From Agarophyton chilense (lineage: Eukaryota > Rhodophyta > Florideophyceae > Gracilariales > Gracilariaceae), in assembly GCA_030374765.1 (NCBI GenBank), contig JARGXX010000002.1, positions 1,612,001 to 1,676,000 on the forward strand: DNA of 64,000 bases. Direction: 5' to 3'. The notes under the pieces are model-generated. The model was not told the origin of the DNA, did no database searches, and was given only the letters and a program-made list of their open reading frames with translations. The translations under genes and the position numbers were made by a program. Numbering within the stretch: the first letter of the stretch is position 1; the number at the start of each line of letters is the position of its first letter. This document shows positions 22,905 to 34,921 of this stretch, in pieces.

Positions 22905-25900
22905 CATCTGCTCCTTGCGACGGCGCCAATATCTGATAGGGAAGTGTGGGGGTATTGCGGCTGGGGGTTCGAGGGTGTCCCCTTTTGGCCCGCAGGCGTA
23001 CCACCTTACGGTGTACTTCAGACCATTTTAGGTTCGCGTGTGGCCCACCAGACGGTCAACGGGAAATTCCTGTGAGGTTTGGTCCTGATCTTTCGGGGGA
23101 ACGCTACCTTGAGGGTTCATACGTTCCGAGTTGGGAGCTTCGTGTGTGGGAGCCGGGTCGTCAGCTCCCGCATTTACCGTGTGAGGTTCGATTTCCGTCC
23201 CTGTTAGAGGGTTATAATCCAGATCATCCCGTTGTAGTTAATCATTCACCTCAATTGGGGCGGGGTCCTCCGAGGGTCGAGTGCGCAGAGCTACCGCTCT
23301 GGGCTCTCGGGCCGAGGTGCCCGCCTCCATGCGATGTTGAACCGTTTCAGGTGCTACCGTAATACGGTCAATTGATATCGTATTCTGTATTCCATCTTAG
23401 TCAACCGTAACGGTGTGGTCTGATGCGTTCAATACCTTATAAGGTCCCACTGATTTGGGTAGAAGCTCCGAACTGATATCTCTGTCAATAGCTTCTTCGT
23501 CTGCTTCATCACCCGGTCGTGGTCTTTTACCTGAGGGTGGGTTGTCTATGTATACATATTGTCCCGAAGATACAGAGACCACTTTGGTTACCCTACGGTC
23601 GTAGTCGGCCTTGTACCGCTTCTGGGCTGCATTGAGGCGGCGCTCTGCATGTTTGAGAGCCCTCCTCAACCTCAAAAGGTTATTCCGCTTGACCTGGGCA
23701 GGGGTCAGTGCGCCAGCTGCAGTGCTGGTGATATGATCTCCCTGAACTACAATACCTGGAGGGTGTCGCGAAAGAACCAAATCAAAGGGAGTGGTCTGCG
23801 TTGACCGGTGTACCTGAAGGTTATAGGAGTAGGTGAGCGGTTGAAACAGCTCATCCCACCCAGTTTGGGGCTCTTCCGTATAGTGTCGTAGCCTTGATAC
23901 CAATGTGTGGTTAAAGCGCTCGACCTGTCCGTTCGTCTGCGGGTGGTAGGCAGTAGTGAAATATTGCTTGATACCCAAGAGGTTACAGACTGCTTCGAAG
24001 AACTTAGATACCAAGTTTGAACCATTATCGGTAAGACGGTACATTGATGCACCATACGGGTAGACCCAATTGTTGAGGAACGTGATCGCCAGCGTGGTTG
24101 ACTTCATCTCCTTTAAAAGTATCGCTCTCGTGAGCTTTGAAAACCAGTCGCTGATCACTAGAATGTGCTGATACCCATTCGTGGTTTTGGGAAGTGATCC
24201 TAGAAGGTCTATCGCAACAAAATCCAGTAGACCCGCTGCTGGAAACAGCTTGAGGTACTTTTGATGCTTTCGAATACCACTGCGGGTACGAACACACGAT
24301 TCGCATTGACCTACAAAGGTATAGACATCATGGGCCATATGAGGCCAATAGAACAGTTGCCTCAAGGTTTAATACATCCTGGTGGTACCGGGGTGTCCCG
24401 ATAGTCGCGGGTAGTGCGCGAGATACAGGACTCTCGAGCGCAGTGCCTTCGGTACCACATTTTGAAGGCTACCATCCAAGGTTGACCTTCTCACGATGTA
24501 CCCATTGTGGTCCACATCGAACGATGATTCTTTGAAACCAATTTGGTCAGCCAGGGTTCTGCAGTACGCATCCTGGGCCTGTTCTCGAAGAAATTCCTCT
24601 CGGGTTACGGGCATGAAGTTCGTTTCCTCTAGGGTCAGTATCTGCGTTGCCATGTCGGTGTTCCGCAAAGCACCTTCTTCAGGTAAGTCCCAATATCCTT
24701 CTAGGTGTTCGCCGGTAACATTTTGGTTTGATGACACCAAAAAGCAACGGATATCATCGTCCACCGGTTCTGTCTCTAGCCCTGAGGTGTTTAAGCGTGA
24801 CATAGCGTCAGCTATGTTGTGCTTGATACCTGGACGGTACTGTACGTCGTATTCAAACTCCGACAGTCTCAACCTCCCACGGGCAAGTCTACCAGACGCA
24901 TCTGCGAGTCCGAGGATCCAACTTAAGGCGTCGTGGTCCGTACGCAACGTAAAGCCCTCACCACACAGGTATGGACGGGGCATCAACATGCTCCACACTA
25001 CTGCTAGACGATCCTTCTCGGTTACCGTGTAGTTCTGCTCCGCCTCATTCATAGCACGGCTCCAGTACGCTATAGGTAATTTGTCTCCGCTGTGCTGGTA
25101 CTGCATGAGACAACAACCAATTTGGGCATGGAATGCATCTGTATCCAGCGTGTATGGTCGACCTGTTTTCGGTAACGCTAAGATTGGCGGCGACAACAGC
25201 GCTCGTTTCAATTCCTCAAAGGTATTCATTTTCGTCGTTCGATAGATTCTCAAACCGTTAAGGTTCACCTTTCTGGAGCTTCTTGTTGAGGGGAGCCGCT
25301 GTTTTCGCGAATCCCTTCACGAAGCGACGATAGACGTTATATAAACCTGTAAAGGACCGTACGTCTGTCTGGGATCGTGGCAACTTGACCTCGTGTACGG
25401 CTCTAGTGTTGCTTGGCGCAACCTCTAGGGTACCAGGGCCCATGATGTGTCCCAGGTATTCAACCGTTCTGGTAAAGAAGACGAATTTGCGTAGCTTCAG
25501 CGTCACCCCCGCCTCAGCTAGGAGGGTTAGTACGATGCGCAACCCGAAAGGCATCCGCATGAAGCGAAAAAAACCTGCGTGGCCCGTGAAGGTCGTTTTG
25601 TCTCGATCCACTTCACCTACAGGTACCTGCCAATAACCACAATTGGCATCCAACGTGGTAAATATCTGCGCATCTCTCGAGGAGTCGATGCACTCATCCA
25701 TTCTAGGTATCGGGTACAAATCCCTGATGGTCACGCTATTGAGCCTCCTGTAGTCCACACAAAACCTCATGCGGTTATCCCGTTTCTTCTGAACCAGAAC
25801 CACGGGACTAGCCCAATCTGAGTTGGCTGGTTCAATTACACCTTCTTGGAGCATTCGCTCCACTTCTTTGAGTTCTACTTCTCTCGCCTTCGAACCTGCA

Positions 25901-26175
25901 CGGTATGGTTGCTGATAAATCGGCTTCGAGTCAGGGAGGAGCTCGATGCGATGCTGTGTGGCCTTAATTTGGCCCAGATGGCCTGACCACATGGTTTCGA
26001 ACTCCTCCAGAAGGTCGATAATACGGCTCCGCAGTTGGCCGTTTTCTTCACCGATCTGGATTGTATCTTGACATTGCCTCTCAGGGTCCGGTTTCTCTTC
26101 TTTGTCTACCGATGCCTTATCGGTTACCTTTGCTTCCAAGTTGGTATTTATCGATACCTTTGTGGTTGGACGCAT
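22905..26175 (-). pseudogene. pol: EA pol: RT, RNase H, integrase, chromodomain
   Basis: Minus-strand frames 26175-25258, 25268-24369 and 24365-23397 give the following. RT: GVIEPANSDWASPVVLVQKK, FCVDYRRLN, LDANCGYWQVPV and then MPFGLRIVLTLLAEAG, which jumps over the YxDD active-site motif. RNase H: LDTDAFHAQIGCCLMQY, TEKDRLAVVW and RTDHDALSWI. Integrase: zinc-binding HYPRLSGHPG with CESC, core Asp in FVAIDLLG, LTDNGSN and NGQVERFN. The integrase has a TAA after RMY (24366-24368). A degraded chromodomain (FPVDRLVGH, YTVRWYACGPKGDT) lies at about 23077-22905 with a TAA inside. The RT deletion and stops make it inactive. Confidence 0.85.
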
Positions 26176-27982
26176 TTGCGTACCCCCCTTCCTTATCGAG
26201 GGCGACCTCGCCGAGATCAGTGTGAGCTACGATGAAGACCCCTTGTGGTGCCGGTAGTGCGATGCCAACATTGGTATTTTTCGGCAACTTCACGTCATGA
26301 CTGCTGAAGTTGCTGAGACACACCTTAAAGGGTTGATTTGGGATGTTGTCGACAATCCCGTTGGCCATCAAGGTGAGGTGTCGATGTGCTAACCTCGGGT
26401 GGTTTTGTAATATGACCAGTCCGGGGGTCGCACACGACACCGGTACCAATATTTGGTGCATTGGCGGGATAACAACCTGTTTGGTAATGCGCACTTTGTT
26501 GGAGACCGTTTCGGTGGATATCCTCTTCATCGGTTTGACGAACCATCCCCGTTTGGTTTCCGTATTACCTAAAATGACAATTCGTCCCCCCTGACGTAGG
26601 GCGACTGTATGGGAAGCAGGAAGGATTGCTTTGACATGTCTGTCAATGAAGTTCGTACCTAGTAGGCAGTCTGTCGGTAAAAGGTCGACAACAAAGAATT
26701 GAAGTCTTACCTTGAGGTGTCCGAGCTGCACCACAGTGGTGAGCATACCTCGAAGGTTTAATGGGCGCTCATTTGCACCCACCAGTGGGTTGTTGTCGGG
26801 AGGTCGGCTCAAGTTCCGAAGTACCGCCTCAGGTATGACGCGGGAGTTCAGGACGTTTGGGCCGGCCCCCGTATCCAACACGCAGGTGACCAGAACCGCA
26901 AGGAGATCGGAGAAATACATTGAAGCCCGTACTTTATAGTTGTTGTACTTGATATGACAAACCGGAACTGGTTGTGACGTGTTCTCTTCCACCTTCAAGG
27001 TTCTGCGTATCGATTGGCCTTCCGATTTCAGGTTGGGTTCGGCCACTACGCCAACCGTTCGGTGTTTTCCTCCTGTACGGGAGGAGTTGAGTCCAAGTTT
27101 TGCGTTTCCCTCGATGGTATTGACCTGTACCGGTGTATGGGGTTGGACCCTATTTGGTGCTTGCGTTGAAGACCCATAGAGGCGTTGGTGATTCTGCATG
27201 CGAGCCTGAATCAACTGGTCTCTCATCCCTGGAGGTAAGCTATCGCAATTGTTTGCCAAATGGTCTGTCGCGAGGCAGAACCAGCAAACGAGGCCTCCAG
27301 CTTGGGGGTCTCGCGTTACCATTGAGGGGGGCTTCGAAACCTGGTTGGTAGGAGCAGTGGCGTAGGATATGGGTGGCGAGTTATAAGAGCTCGCTCCCTG
27401 CATCCTATGCGAGCTCACCGCACTTGGCGGCCATTGTACCGAGTTTGGTGTACGCGCTGACGACCAATTTCCTACCTTCGAAGGTTTGGAGGACCGCCCC
27501 TGGGTCGCTACCAAGTGGATAGCGGTTCCTGTAGGTACTTCGAGGTGCAAGCTACCCTCTGAGGTTGTGGTATCTTCAGTTTCCAAGACCGACCTTTTCG
27601 GTTTATCTTTGGGGGCTGGGGTCACGGCTGGTCCCTTTCCCAGCCGAAGGGTATCTCCAAGGCCCTGGGAGTACCGAGACAGCCTATTGCAGTCTACCTT
27701 TGGGTTAGTGGCCAGGTAATTTCGTACCTGGGAACGGATCGTTCTGTCGACATTGTCGGCAAATATCGACTTTAACCTCGAGGTAGTGAACGCATTACCA
27801 CAACGGGTTGCCAGATTCCAAAGCGCGAGCGAAAACTCCGATTCGGTTTGCCCAGAACTTTGATGGTAGGCGAGTACTTCCGAATAAGCCTCTTGGATAA
27901 CCTCATCGGTGGCGTATGTTTCCAAAAGGGAATTGACCACTTCTGGGTATGACTCCAACATCTCTGTGCCATCCTCATCCAT
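26117..27982 (-). pseudogene. gag-pro: EA gag C-terminal part and protease
   Basis: A 621-codon minus-strand open frame. The first ATG (27982) is probably internal, because gag-like sequence continues upstream to 29254. Early residues (LESYPEVVNSLLETYATDEV, QTESEFSLALW, RCGNAFT) match the retrotransposon gag capsid region of EB (YLLRSYATNSAIQQAI, GESETDYSLRL). A zinc knuckle follows: CWFCLATDHLANNC. The retropepsin motif is VLDTGAGPNVLNS near residue 365, with LLGTNFIDRHVKAILP as the second block. RT begins in the overlapping next frame at 26175. Confidence 0.8.
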
Positions 27983-28084
27983 CGCTAAGGTATTGCCGCG
28001 GAGCCTACCCTGCAGCAGGTAGTATGCTTGTCCTTTCAGGTAAAACTGAAATAGTCACATAGCAGCGCCCTCGGAAAACCCATT

Positions 28085-29254
28085 TTAGTCACATGCAAGC
28101 TTGAAATTCCGTAGAAACTCAATTACCGCCCTAGGATCCGTACCTGTGAAGGTTGTATCACCCATTTGGAAGATGAGCTTCTTGTGGTGCTTAGTAATCT
28201 TCTGAGAAACCTCTTGGGTGTATTCAGAACACTTGTTGATCAACCAATAAGTCCTGTAATCAACCGCTTTGGTGAACATATCGTTCAACGGTTGGGGCAC
28301 CTCCAGGTCCATATCGGTGTCTGACTCAGAGTCGGGCGACTCATTTTATCGCTTTTTACCTTTTCGGTTCTTTTTCAACGACTTCTTCGTCGACCTGTTC
28401 GGTTTCTTCTTCGTACCATTACGGTCATCATCCGAAGATGAACTCGTATCGGAACTGGAGTCTGACGAGTCGGGGTCTGAATCATCCTCTCGATTCTTTC
28501 CCCTCTTCGGCCTCCGCTTCTACCTTTTTCGGTTTCTTCGTCGCTCATCCAACGAATCAGACGAACCGTCCTTGGGACCACCTCCATGGGTATCCTTTTG
28601 AACGAAACCAGTAATTGGTGGCAGATAGATGTCTTGAGGATCTACCTTCCCCGGGACCTCTTTACTCTGCCTTGAACCTTTTAGGTACTCACTATCAGTA
28701 GGTAAGGGTTTGGAATGGGTGGAATGACCCATTTGGAACCCTTGTGGTATGCGCTTTGCGATGTTCACCTGTGTAGGTCGGGAGTCTGCGAATCCCTCGG
28801 AAACTTAAAGGTCATGGACAGTGCGGTAAAAATGCTCCCTCGCATCCGTAAAGAGATACTGTTTCCCCATTTCAGGTATCCTTTCCGACAGCTCTTGAGC
28901 TGTTCGGTCAACTACAATACCGGTAAATGAATCGACGTCCATTGAGGGCGGAACCATCCGGATATCCGACTTCTCCATAACGGTTAATGCATCCTTGACA
29001 GCGAGGGTGACGAGCGCTTTCGCTCGCTCTTCGAGCTGAGGCCATAGCTCCTCCGCTGCAATCTCAATTTGTAATTCCCTTTGAGGTTCCGTTGCCATAG
29101 GCGGCGGACCATGTACCTTTCCGGTTTTGTCCCGAGGGTGCCGGAGCAGCTCCTCGGGGGTTTCCAGAATCGGTTGAGCCGATGGGGCTCCTTTAAGACC
29201 TTTATGGCTTGGCGGGGGGCTCGCACCACGCGTATTCCTTTTAGGTCGTTCCAT
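28085..29254 (-). pseudogene. gag: EA gag N-terminal part, with stops
   Basis: The frame 29254-28805 starts with ATG and is Pro/Lys-rich, then acidic (AAEELWPQLEERAKALVTLA), and stops with TAA. Further frames (28768-28520, 28312-28085) run on to IFQMGDTTFTGTDPRAVIEF and FLRNFKLACD. After a TAA and a TGA the sequence joins the capsid region of 27982. The start lies about 130 bp downstream of the primer-binding site, as expected for gag. Confidence 0.7.
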
Positions 29255-29380
29255 TTGTGACCAATAGTGGTATCCTGTATTGCTTTGCGGGATTTACTGA
29301 AACTAAATAGGTGTAAGAGCGTCCAATCCTTCTCGGAATCTCGTGTGAACTGTGAAGGTACGACGAAACCTAAAAAAACT

Positions 29381-29398
29381 TTCTAAGTCGGGAGACCA
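29381..29398 (-). promoter_or_regulatory. EA tRNA primer-binding site
   Basis: On the minus strand TGGTCTCCCGACTTAGAA starts three bases after the 5' LTR end. The identical 18-mer occurs three bases after the EB 5' LTR. It would pair with a tRNA ending UCGGGAGACCA; I could not assign the tRNA. Confidence 0.8.
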
Positions 29399-29401
29399 AA
29401 A

Positions 29402-30035
29402 TGTCGTACAATCACCTCTGTGGTATGCTACTGTCTTGTCTCGGGAGCGTAGTGACGCTCAACCGTAGGGAGCGTGTTGAAGCTCAACCTTAAAAGGTAG
29501 ACGTAGTAAACCTCGATGGTAACAGGGCACCGTGAAAACCCGCACGGGCAAATGGCGAGGCGACTAGCCTATATCGTGTAGGTGAACGATGGTAGGCGTC
29601 GACGCGCGGGAAAGCCTATGTGGTAGTTGAGAAACAATGAACCAAAAGGTATAGTCGTGACCCAAGTGATGCCTGTCTTTATCAGATTAGGATGGGGGAG
29701 GTGCAGTTCCCTATATGCAGTGGACTGCACTCTCTAGATCACCCGGGAGGTGCCAGCAAGGCACGGTATCTGACCTAGTGTCAGAGACCTGGCCAACGCT
29801 GGCTACAGGGCCAGGTGGCCACTCAACTACTGTACTAAAATAAATATAATTACAATTACAATTACTAACAATTACTCAACCAGAAGGTATATGTCAACAC
29901 TACACGTGGCTGACAACACCTAGATGGTAGCTCGCCCGGAGCTGCATGGCCGATGATCCCTCGCATCCATCAACTACAAGGTCAGTGTAGTATATCGACA
30001 ACCTCAAAGGTCAAACCTTCCGCCACTATACGACA
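29402..30035 (-). repeat. 5' LTR of EA
   Basis: 634 bp, the upstream LTR in the element's minus-strand sense. It differs from 18935-19568 at scattered sites, which implies that insertion is not recent. Confidence 0.9.
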
Positions 30036-31835
30036 AAAAATAATCTGAGACACACTTTTGTCACAATAAACTTCGAGCTACCTGGTCGCGAGAAAGTATG
30101 CACTCTCAAAATTTGCGATATAAAAGCCGGGGATCATGTCACGGTTCAGGAAACTGCTCAAGAAGCTATCAATTCCAAAGTGGAGATAAAGGGTGCTGCT
30201 ATTAGTATTGAAGTTTCGAACAATGAAGAGCAGCATACTGTCACGGATGGCTATCACTGTCATAAAAGGAATCCTTTGAGCCCTCCTACTGTAACAAAGA
30301 GTGACACGAAAGACAGATTTGTGGAAGTTCATTCGACGATATGGACAACGGAAAATGTATCCTTGACTCTGAATGGTCCAGTGCAAATGCATCATTGGAA
30401 AATCACGGGACCTGTTGGCGATTTTATCTCCGCCATTCATGCACCTTTGCGACTCTTTCCATACGATTTCTTCATGTGGATGTTTCCTGTAGCTCATTTG
30501 GAAAAATTAGTTCGATCTACCAACTGTCGGCTGAAAGGAAAAGGCTTAAAGCAGGCTACAGGAGGTAAAATTTTGAAGTTTTTCGGTTTGATGGTGTTAA
30601 TGACACGCTTCGAGTTTTCAAATAGAAGATCGCTTTGGTCTAAAGACAGCTTTCCTAAATATATTGACTCTCAGCAATTCGGAAAGATTATGTCACGAAA
30701 TCGGTTTGAACATATACGGCAATTCATCGTTTTCAGTGGCTCTGAAAACGATCAAAAATCAGAAGAATGCAGATGGTCATGCGTTTCTGAGTTTTTGAAA
30801 TCTATAAATGACCATTGGAAAGCGTTCGTTACTCCCACACACACTTTGTGCGTGGACGAAAGTATGACACGTTGGTATGGACTTGGAGGGAACTGAATTG
30901 AAATAGGACTTCCACACTACACTGATCTTGATAGAAAACCTGAAAATGGTTGTGAATTAACGACAGTGTGTTATGGAAGGAGTGGAAATATTCTCAAAAT
31001 AGAAATGACGATGGGAGCTACGAAACCAGATATGCGGCCTTTTGAATCAGAACATGCGCATTGAACAGCTGTTTTAATGAGACTTATTGAAAATTGGTTC
31101 GCAACTGATCGAATCGTTTGTGCCAAATCATATTTTGAATCTGTTGAAAAAGCTGAAGAACCTTTAAAAAGAGGATTGCGATTTATTGGGGTTGTAAAAA
31201 TAGCCACCAGAAGGTTTCCTATGAAACATCTTTCTGAACTTACGATGACGGCACGAGGCCAGCACGTGTCAATGGTCTCGAAACTGCCTGAATTTGATCG
31301 AAAGATGATGTCTGTGCTCTAAGTGGACGGCGAGAGGAGATATTTCGTCAGCACTTGTAGCAGTATCCAACCAGGAACTCCCATTTCTCGTGAAAGATGG
31401 AGGACACCTGAAGGAATAACAAAGAAAAATCCGTTTTTCATTGCTATTCCAGAGGTTTGTGAGGAGTACTATTCTTGTTGTTCAAGAATTGATAGGCAAA
31501 ATAGGTCACGTCGAGATGATCTGAATATGAAAAAGAAGCTTGAAGTGAAAGAATGGTCCTTTAAAGTGGATACTTCTTTACTGGCAATGTGCGTGGTTGA
31601 TGCTTGGAATCTTTACAAAGTTGCATACGGAAACACATTTAATCTTACACCGAATTATTTCTATTGTAATCTCGCAGACGGATCAATATATAACAATTGG
31701 GTTGCTATTCGAACTATGAAAAGAAAACATAAGGAGGAAAATGAAATAGAAAACCCATATATGGCTGGTACCGGCATTCATTTAATGGGGACCAATCGAA
31801 AAATAAAGAAATTGGATGGTTCTTTGACATATTAA
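30036..31835 (+). pseudogene. PiggyBac-like (DDE_Tnp_1_7) transposase, copy 2
   Basis: Homology to copy 1 starts at the first base after the EA LTR (AAAAATAATCTGAGACACAC). Frames 30180-30896, a middle stretch, 31077-31322 and 31323-31835 lie in order. They show PYDFFMWMFPVAHLEKLV, CVDESMTRWYGLGG (first catalytic Asp), IVCAKSYFES (where an Asp is expected before SYF but Lys is seen), RIDRQNRSRRDDLNMKKK (third Asp region) and TSLLAMCVVDAWNLYKVAYG. Stops occur after GGN, EHAH and MMSVL. The extreme N-terminus is absent, cut off by EA. The 3' end of the transposon appears displaced to 43052-43843 by insertion of EB. Confidence 0.8.
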
Positions 31836-32013
31836 ACATATCAAGGACGATGCAAAGTCAGCAAAATGTAGTGCAACGCCCTCGGCGATATTCCGGTGTC
31901 GGATACTCATAAGTTGATACTGATACTTCCGTGGGGGATGCTTTACTTATGGGAGAAAAGTTGTAGGATTTTGGCGCTATGGTAGCGTGGTATATTTAGA
32001 AGGCACAGATCCC

Positions 32014-32901
32014 TGAAGGACGATGCCCTTCAAGGGGGTGTCTTCCCACAACTTAGAGATTTCGCTCGCTTGAGGACTAGTTTGGTCTATGACAATCTAT
32101 ACCGCTATTGCGTGCCGACGGCCCGTTAGGACCGGAGGTGCACACTGGTGGAACACGTGGACTGCACGGATGCTGACGCTCGAGTGGGAGGCGTGTCACA
32201 CGTGGCCCAGATTCTACCTAATGGTTAGTATTATTTAGTATTATTTAGTATTTACTTAGCTACGCTATCGCTATTTAGTGTCTATTTTTCGGGCGCGCGC
32301 CCACTGTCAAGGGCCGCGCGCCACACTACTTAGGAGGTTGAGCACTGCTCCCTAGTAAACACCCTCTTGGGGGAGACCAAGGAGGGAGTCTTGGCTCTGA
32401 ACTCTTCGCCTTTGGCGCGTCTTCACCGCATACTGCGTGAGCGCCCGTTGCACGTTAGTTCATCCACCCCTCTGTCCACCAGAGTGCTACCACCACCGTG
32501 GGTTCATATTGAATCGCCGAAACTTGTCGTAGTCTCGCCCCTGTATAGGGTTTTGCCCCCGTTTTCCTCTTGTTCTCCTTTTTGGCTCTCGTGAGTGGCT
32601 GCCTCACTCACCTCGCTCGTCCACCTCATACGAGTGATTCCTCGCCCCTTTTCCGACAATCGCCGTCGTACCACTCCGCCTAGGATTGATCACACCCCGG
32701 ACTGTGCCGTGCTCACCTAAACACTCTAGGTATATCCCGCAGGATTGGCCTCGGTCTTTCACCCGACTTCGTCGTGCCTTTCCAGTGTGGCTCTGTTTCT
32801 GTGCTCCGCTGGGACGCATCTCCTCCGCCTAAGGCGTTTCTCTCAAGAGAAAAAGATCCCAAACATCTTCGTAGCGTCTCCGCTCCAAGCGTTGTCGTAC
32901 A
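32014..32901 (+). repeat. 5' LTR of EB
   Basis: 888 bp, starting TGAAGGACGATGCC and ending GTTGTCGTACA. Closely similar to 42167-43051 and 8398-9283. It contains GTATTATTTAGTATTATTTA direct repeats near 32228-32250 that may include the core promoter. Confidence 0.9.
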
Positions 32902-32904
32902 AAC

Positions 32905-32922
32905 TGGTCTCCCGACTTAGAA
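32905..32922 (+). promoter_or_regulatory. EB tRNA primer-binding site
   Basis: TGGTCTCCCGACTTAGAA, three bases after the LTR. Identical over 18 bases to the EA site although the LTRs of EA and EB are unrelated in sequence. Confidence 0.85.
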
Positions 32923-33051
32923 GTTTGAGTCGGGTACACTCAGTCACGATTAATCGGAAAGAGGACTCACAAATTGAGGTTGATCTCAGTTGCTCTCTTT
33001 GAGGAAGCTTCTTGGCCCCACTAGCCGATCCGGTTTGGGTACTCACGTGTA

Positions 33052-34869
33052 ATGGATTCTGATATCATGTCGTCCAAAAACCGTCCGAGGACGCGGAGTC
33101 CAACTAGTGCACTGGAACACTCGCAACCATCCCGTATCCCGGTCCATTCACGGTCTCATACCTGTGAACCGACTAGCGTGCCAGGTGGAAGGACCTCGAG
33201 ACTTCCTGTCTCTGATTCGATAGCCCCAGCAAGTGGAGCAGGACCGGCGTCTGCCGCCGCCCAGATGATCTCCCCTGCTAGGGATGTCATCCTCCATCCC
33301 AGCTTTCCAGCTGTGGAAGAGCAACCCCGCTCTTTGCTGGAAGCTCAAGTCATCCTTGCAAAGGAGTTCGATTCCATTCGAAAGAAGGTAAACCACACTG
33401 CTACGCAGGATTTTTCTGAGGACCTCCGTGTCCTCTGTGCGGATGTGAACTCGATTCTAGAGTCCCTTGGTGGACCCTCGGCCTTTGTCAAGGACGTCAC
33501 GGACAAGTTCTCGTGCGTCCGAAGCCGTCTCGAGACGTTGGAACAAACTCTGATGTCGGGGGATGATCCGGCCGAGCCGGTTGCAGTATCCCACAAGGGA
33601 AGAAAGGAAGAGAACCCCCAGGCTCGAAAAAAGCGAAGGAACACGGATCCTGAACCGTCGGATTCCTCATCCTCGGAGTCCGACTCTTCCGACTCATCGG
33701 TGGAAGTAGCTCGGCGTGAGCGTTCCTCACGCTCAAAGCGGTCAACAGCCACCCATGGTGTGATCCGCGCCCGCACGAAGGGAAGGAAGCACACAGGTTT
33801 GAAGGAGCTGAAACCGACCAATTCGCTCTTTAAGAAGCTCTTATCATACCGGTACTATCGTTTAAAGGACTCCTCTTTGGATCGTACATCCCGTGGTACG
33901 GGAAGAGTGAAGGACTGCATTAAGCGAATGCAGCTCTCACTACGAAACCAGTTGTTTTCTGGAGAAGACCCAATATTGGTGTTGGATTTCTTGGCACGAT
34001 TTGTCGCGGAAGCTGACATCCTTGGAATGAACGAGGGACAGGCCTACATTTCCCTACCGTACTTGTTACGTGTGCTTGCAGAAGACCAGTATCACTCTGT
34101 CAGAGGTTCATCACGCGTCTCCAAAGGAGGCGTCACATGCTGGCCTGAAGCAGTTCAGTACCTCCTGAGGTCGTATGCTACTAACTCCGCCATTCAGCAG
34201 GCTATACACTCCCTGCGGGACACTCGCCAACGTCCAGGCGAGTCGGAAACCGATTATTCGTTGCGCCTTAACAAGGCCTTCCACCGCTGTGGCAATTTTT
34301 ACCCCGCTGAAGAGCGTTGTACCATGTTTGTCGATGGTTTGGACCCGGCGATCCGGACTCTTGTTGCTTGAAGTCGAGAAGATAGACCTAAAGCCACGTA
34401 TTTGGAACCAGTGCAGTTCGCTCGCGCAGAAGGTGAAGCCCTGCGCGCACGCACTCCTGGCTCCAGGGTTAGATCTGCAAAAGCGTTGATGTTACGACCG
34501 GGTACTCCGTCAGCTTCGATGATCGACGAACAGGCCTCTCGAAGGGATTATGATAACGTGCAGCTAGCCCATAGCGACGTTCACTCCATCCCGACAACAG
34601 AGGTACCGTCAATCTTGGGTGAGTCAAAAAACGTGATTGGGGATGACACGCTACTCTATGCGGATAATGGTCGCGTTCGTGCGCCACGCGTCCCACACGA
34701 GAGTGGTAATGTCCGCTTTTCGCGTCCTGGTTGGAGAGATACCCGCCCCGCGGTGATGTTCGCCGAGCCTCGCCACCCAGCACCGGCTTCTGATCTGATT
34801 TGTCATCTCTGCTACCAACCAGGCCATACTTCTCCACAATGTGTGTTGTCTTTCCGAGAATGGGAATAA
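33052..34869 (+). pseudogene. gag: EB gag, one internal TGA
   Basis: One frame from the ATG at 33052 to a TAA at 34867-34869, broken by a TGA at 34369-34371 that is probably a decayed Arg codon. The N-terminus is Ser/Pro-rich. A low-complexity SSSSESDSSDSSVE stretch lies near residue 205. The capsid-like region runs from about residue 300 to 440 (EDPILVLDFLARFVAEAD, YLLRSYATNSAIQQAI, SETDYSLRLNKAFHRCGNF). A single zinc knuckle CHLCYQPGHTSPQC (CX2CX4HX4C) lies near the end. It forms the particle shell and binds RNA. Pol begins in another frame. Confidence 0.85.
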
Positions 34870-34921
34870 GTCGTAGTCAATTACGAGGCCCTATCCCCGT
34901 AGGACAAAGCAGCTGTTCCGG

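Larger units (their letters stand above)
18935..30035 (-). mobile_element. Chromovirus EA (Ty3/gypsy LTR retrotransposon), dead
   Basis: Two 634-bp LTRs bound the element, each starting TGTCGTA and ending TACGACA. Gag-pol lies on the minus strand: gag (29254 to about 27600), protease (about 26900), RT/RNase H (26175-24369), integrase (24365-23397) and a chromodomain remnant (about 23077-22905). Between pol and the 3' LTR lies a plus-strand ORF set (20570-22729). The order protease-RT-RNase H-integrase-chromodomain is that of chromoviruses. Stops in gag, integrase and chromodomain and a loss of the RT active site make it non-autonomous. No matching target duplication: GATTC on the left, AAAAA on the right, and the flanks belong to different elements. 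Confidence 0.9.
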
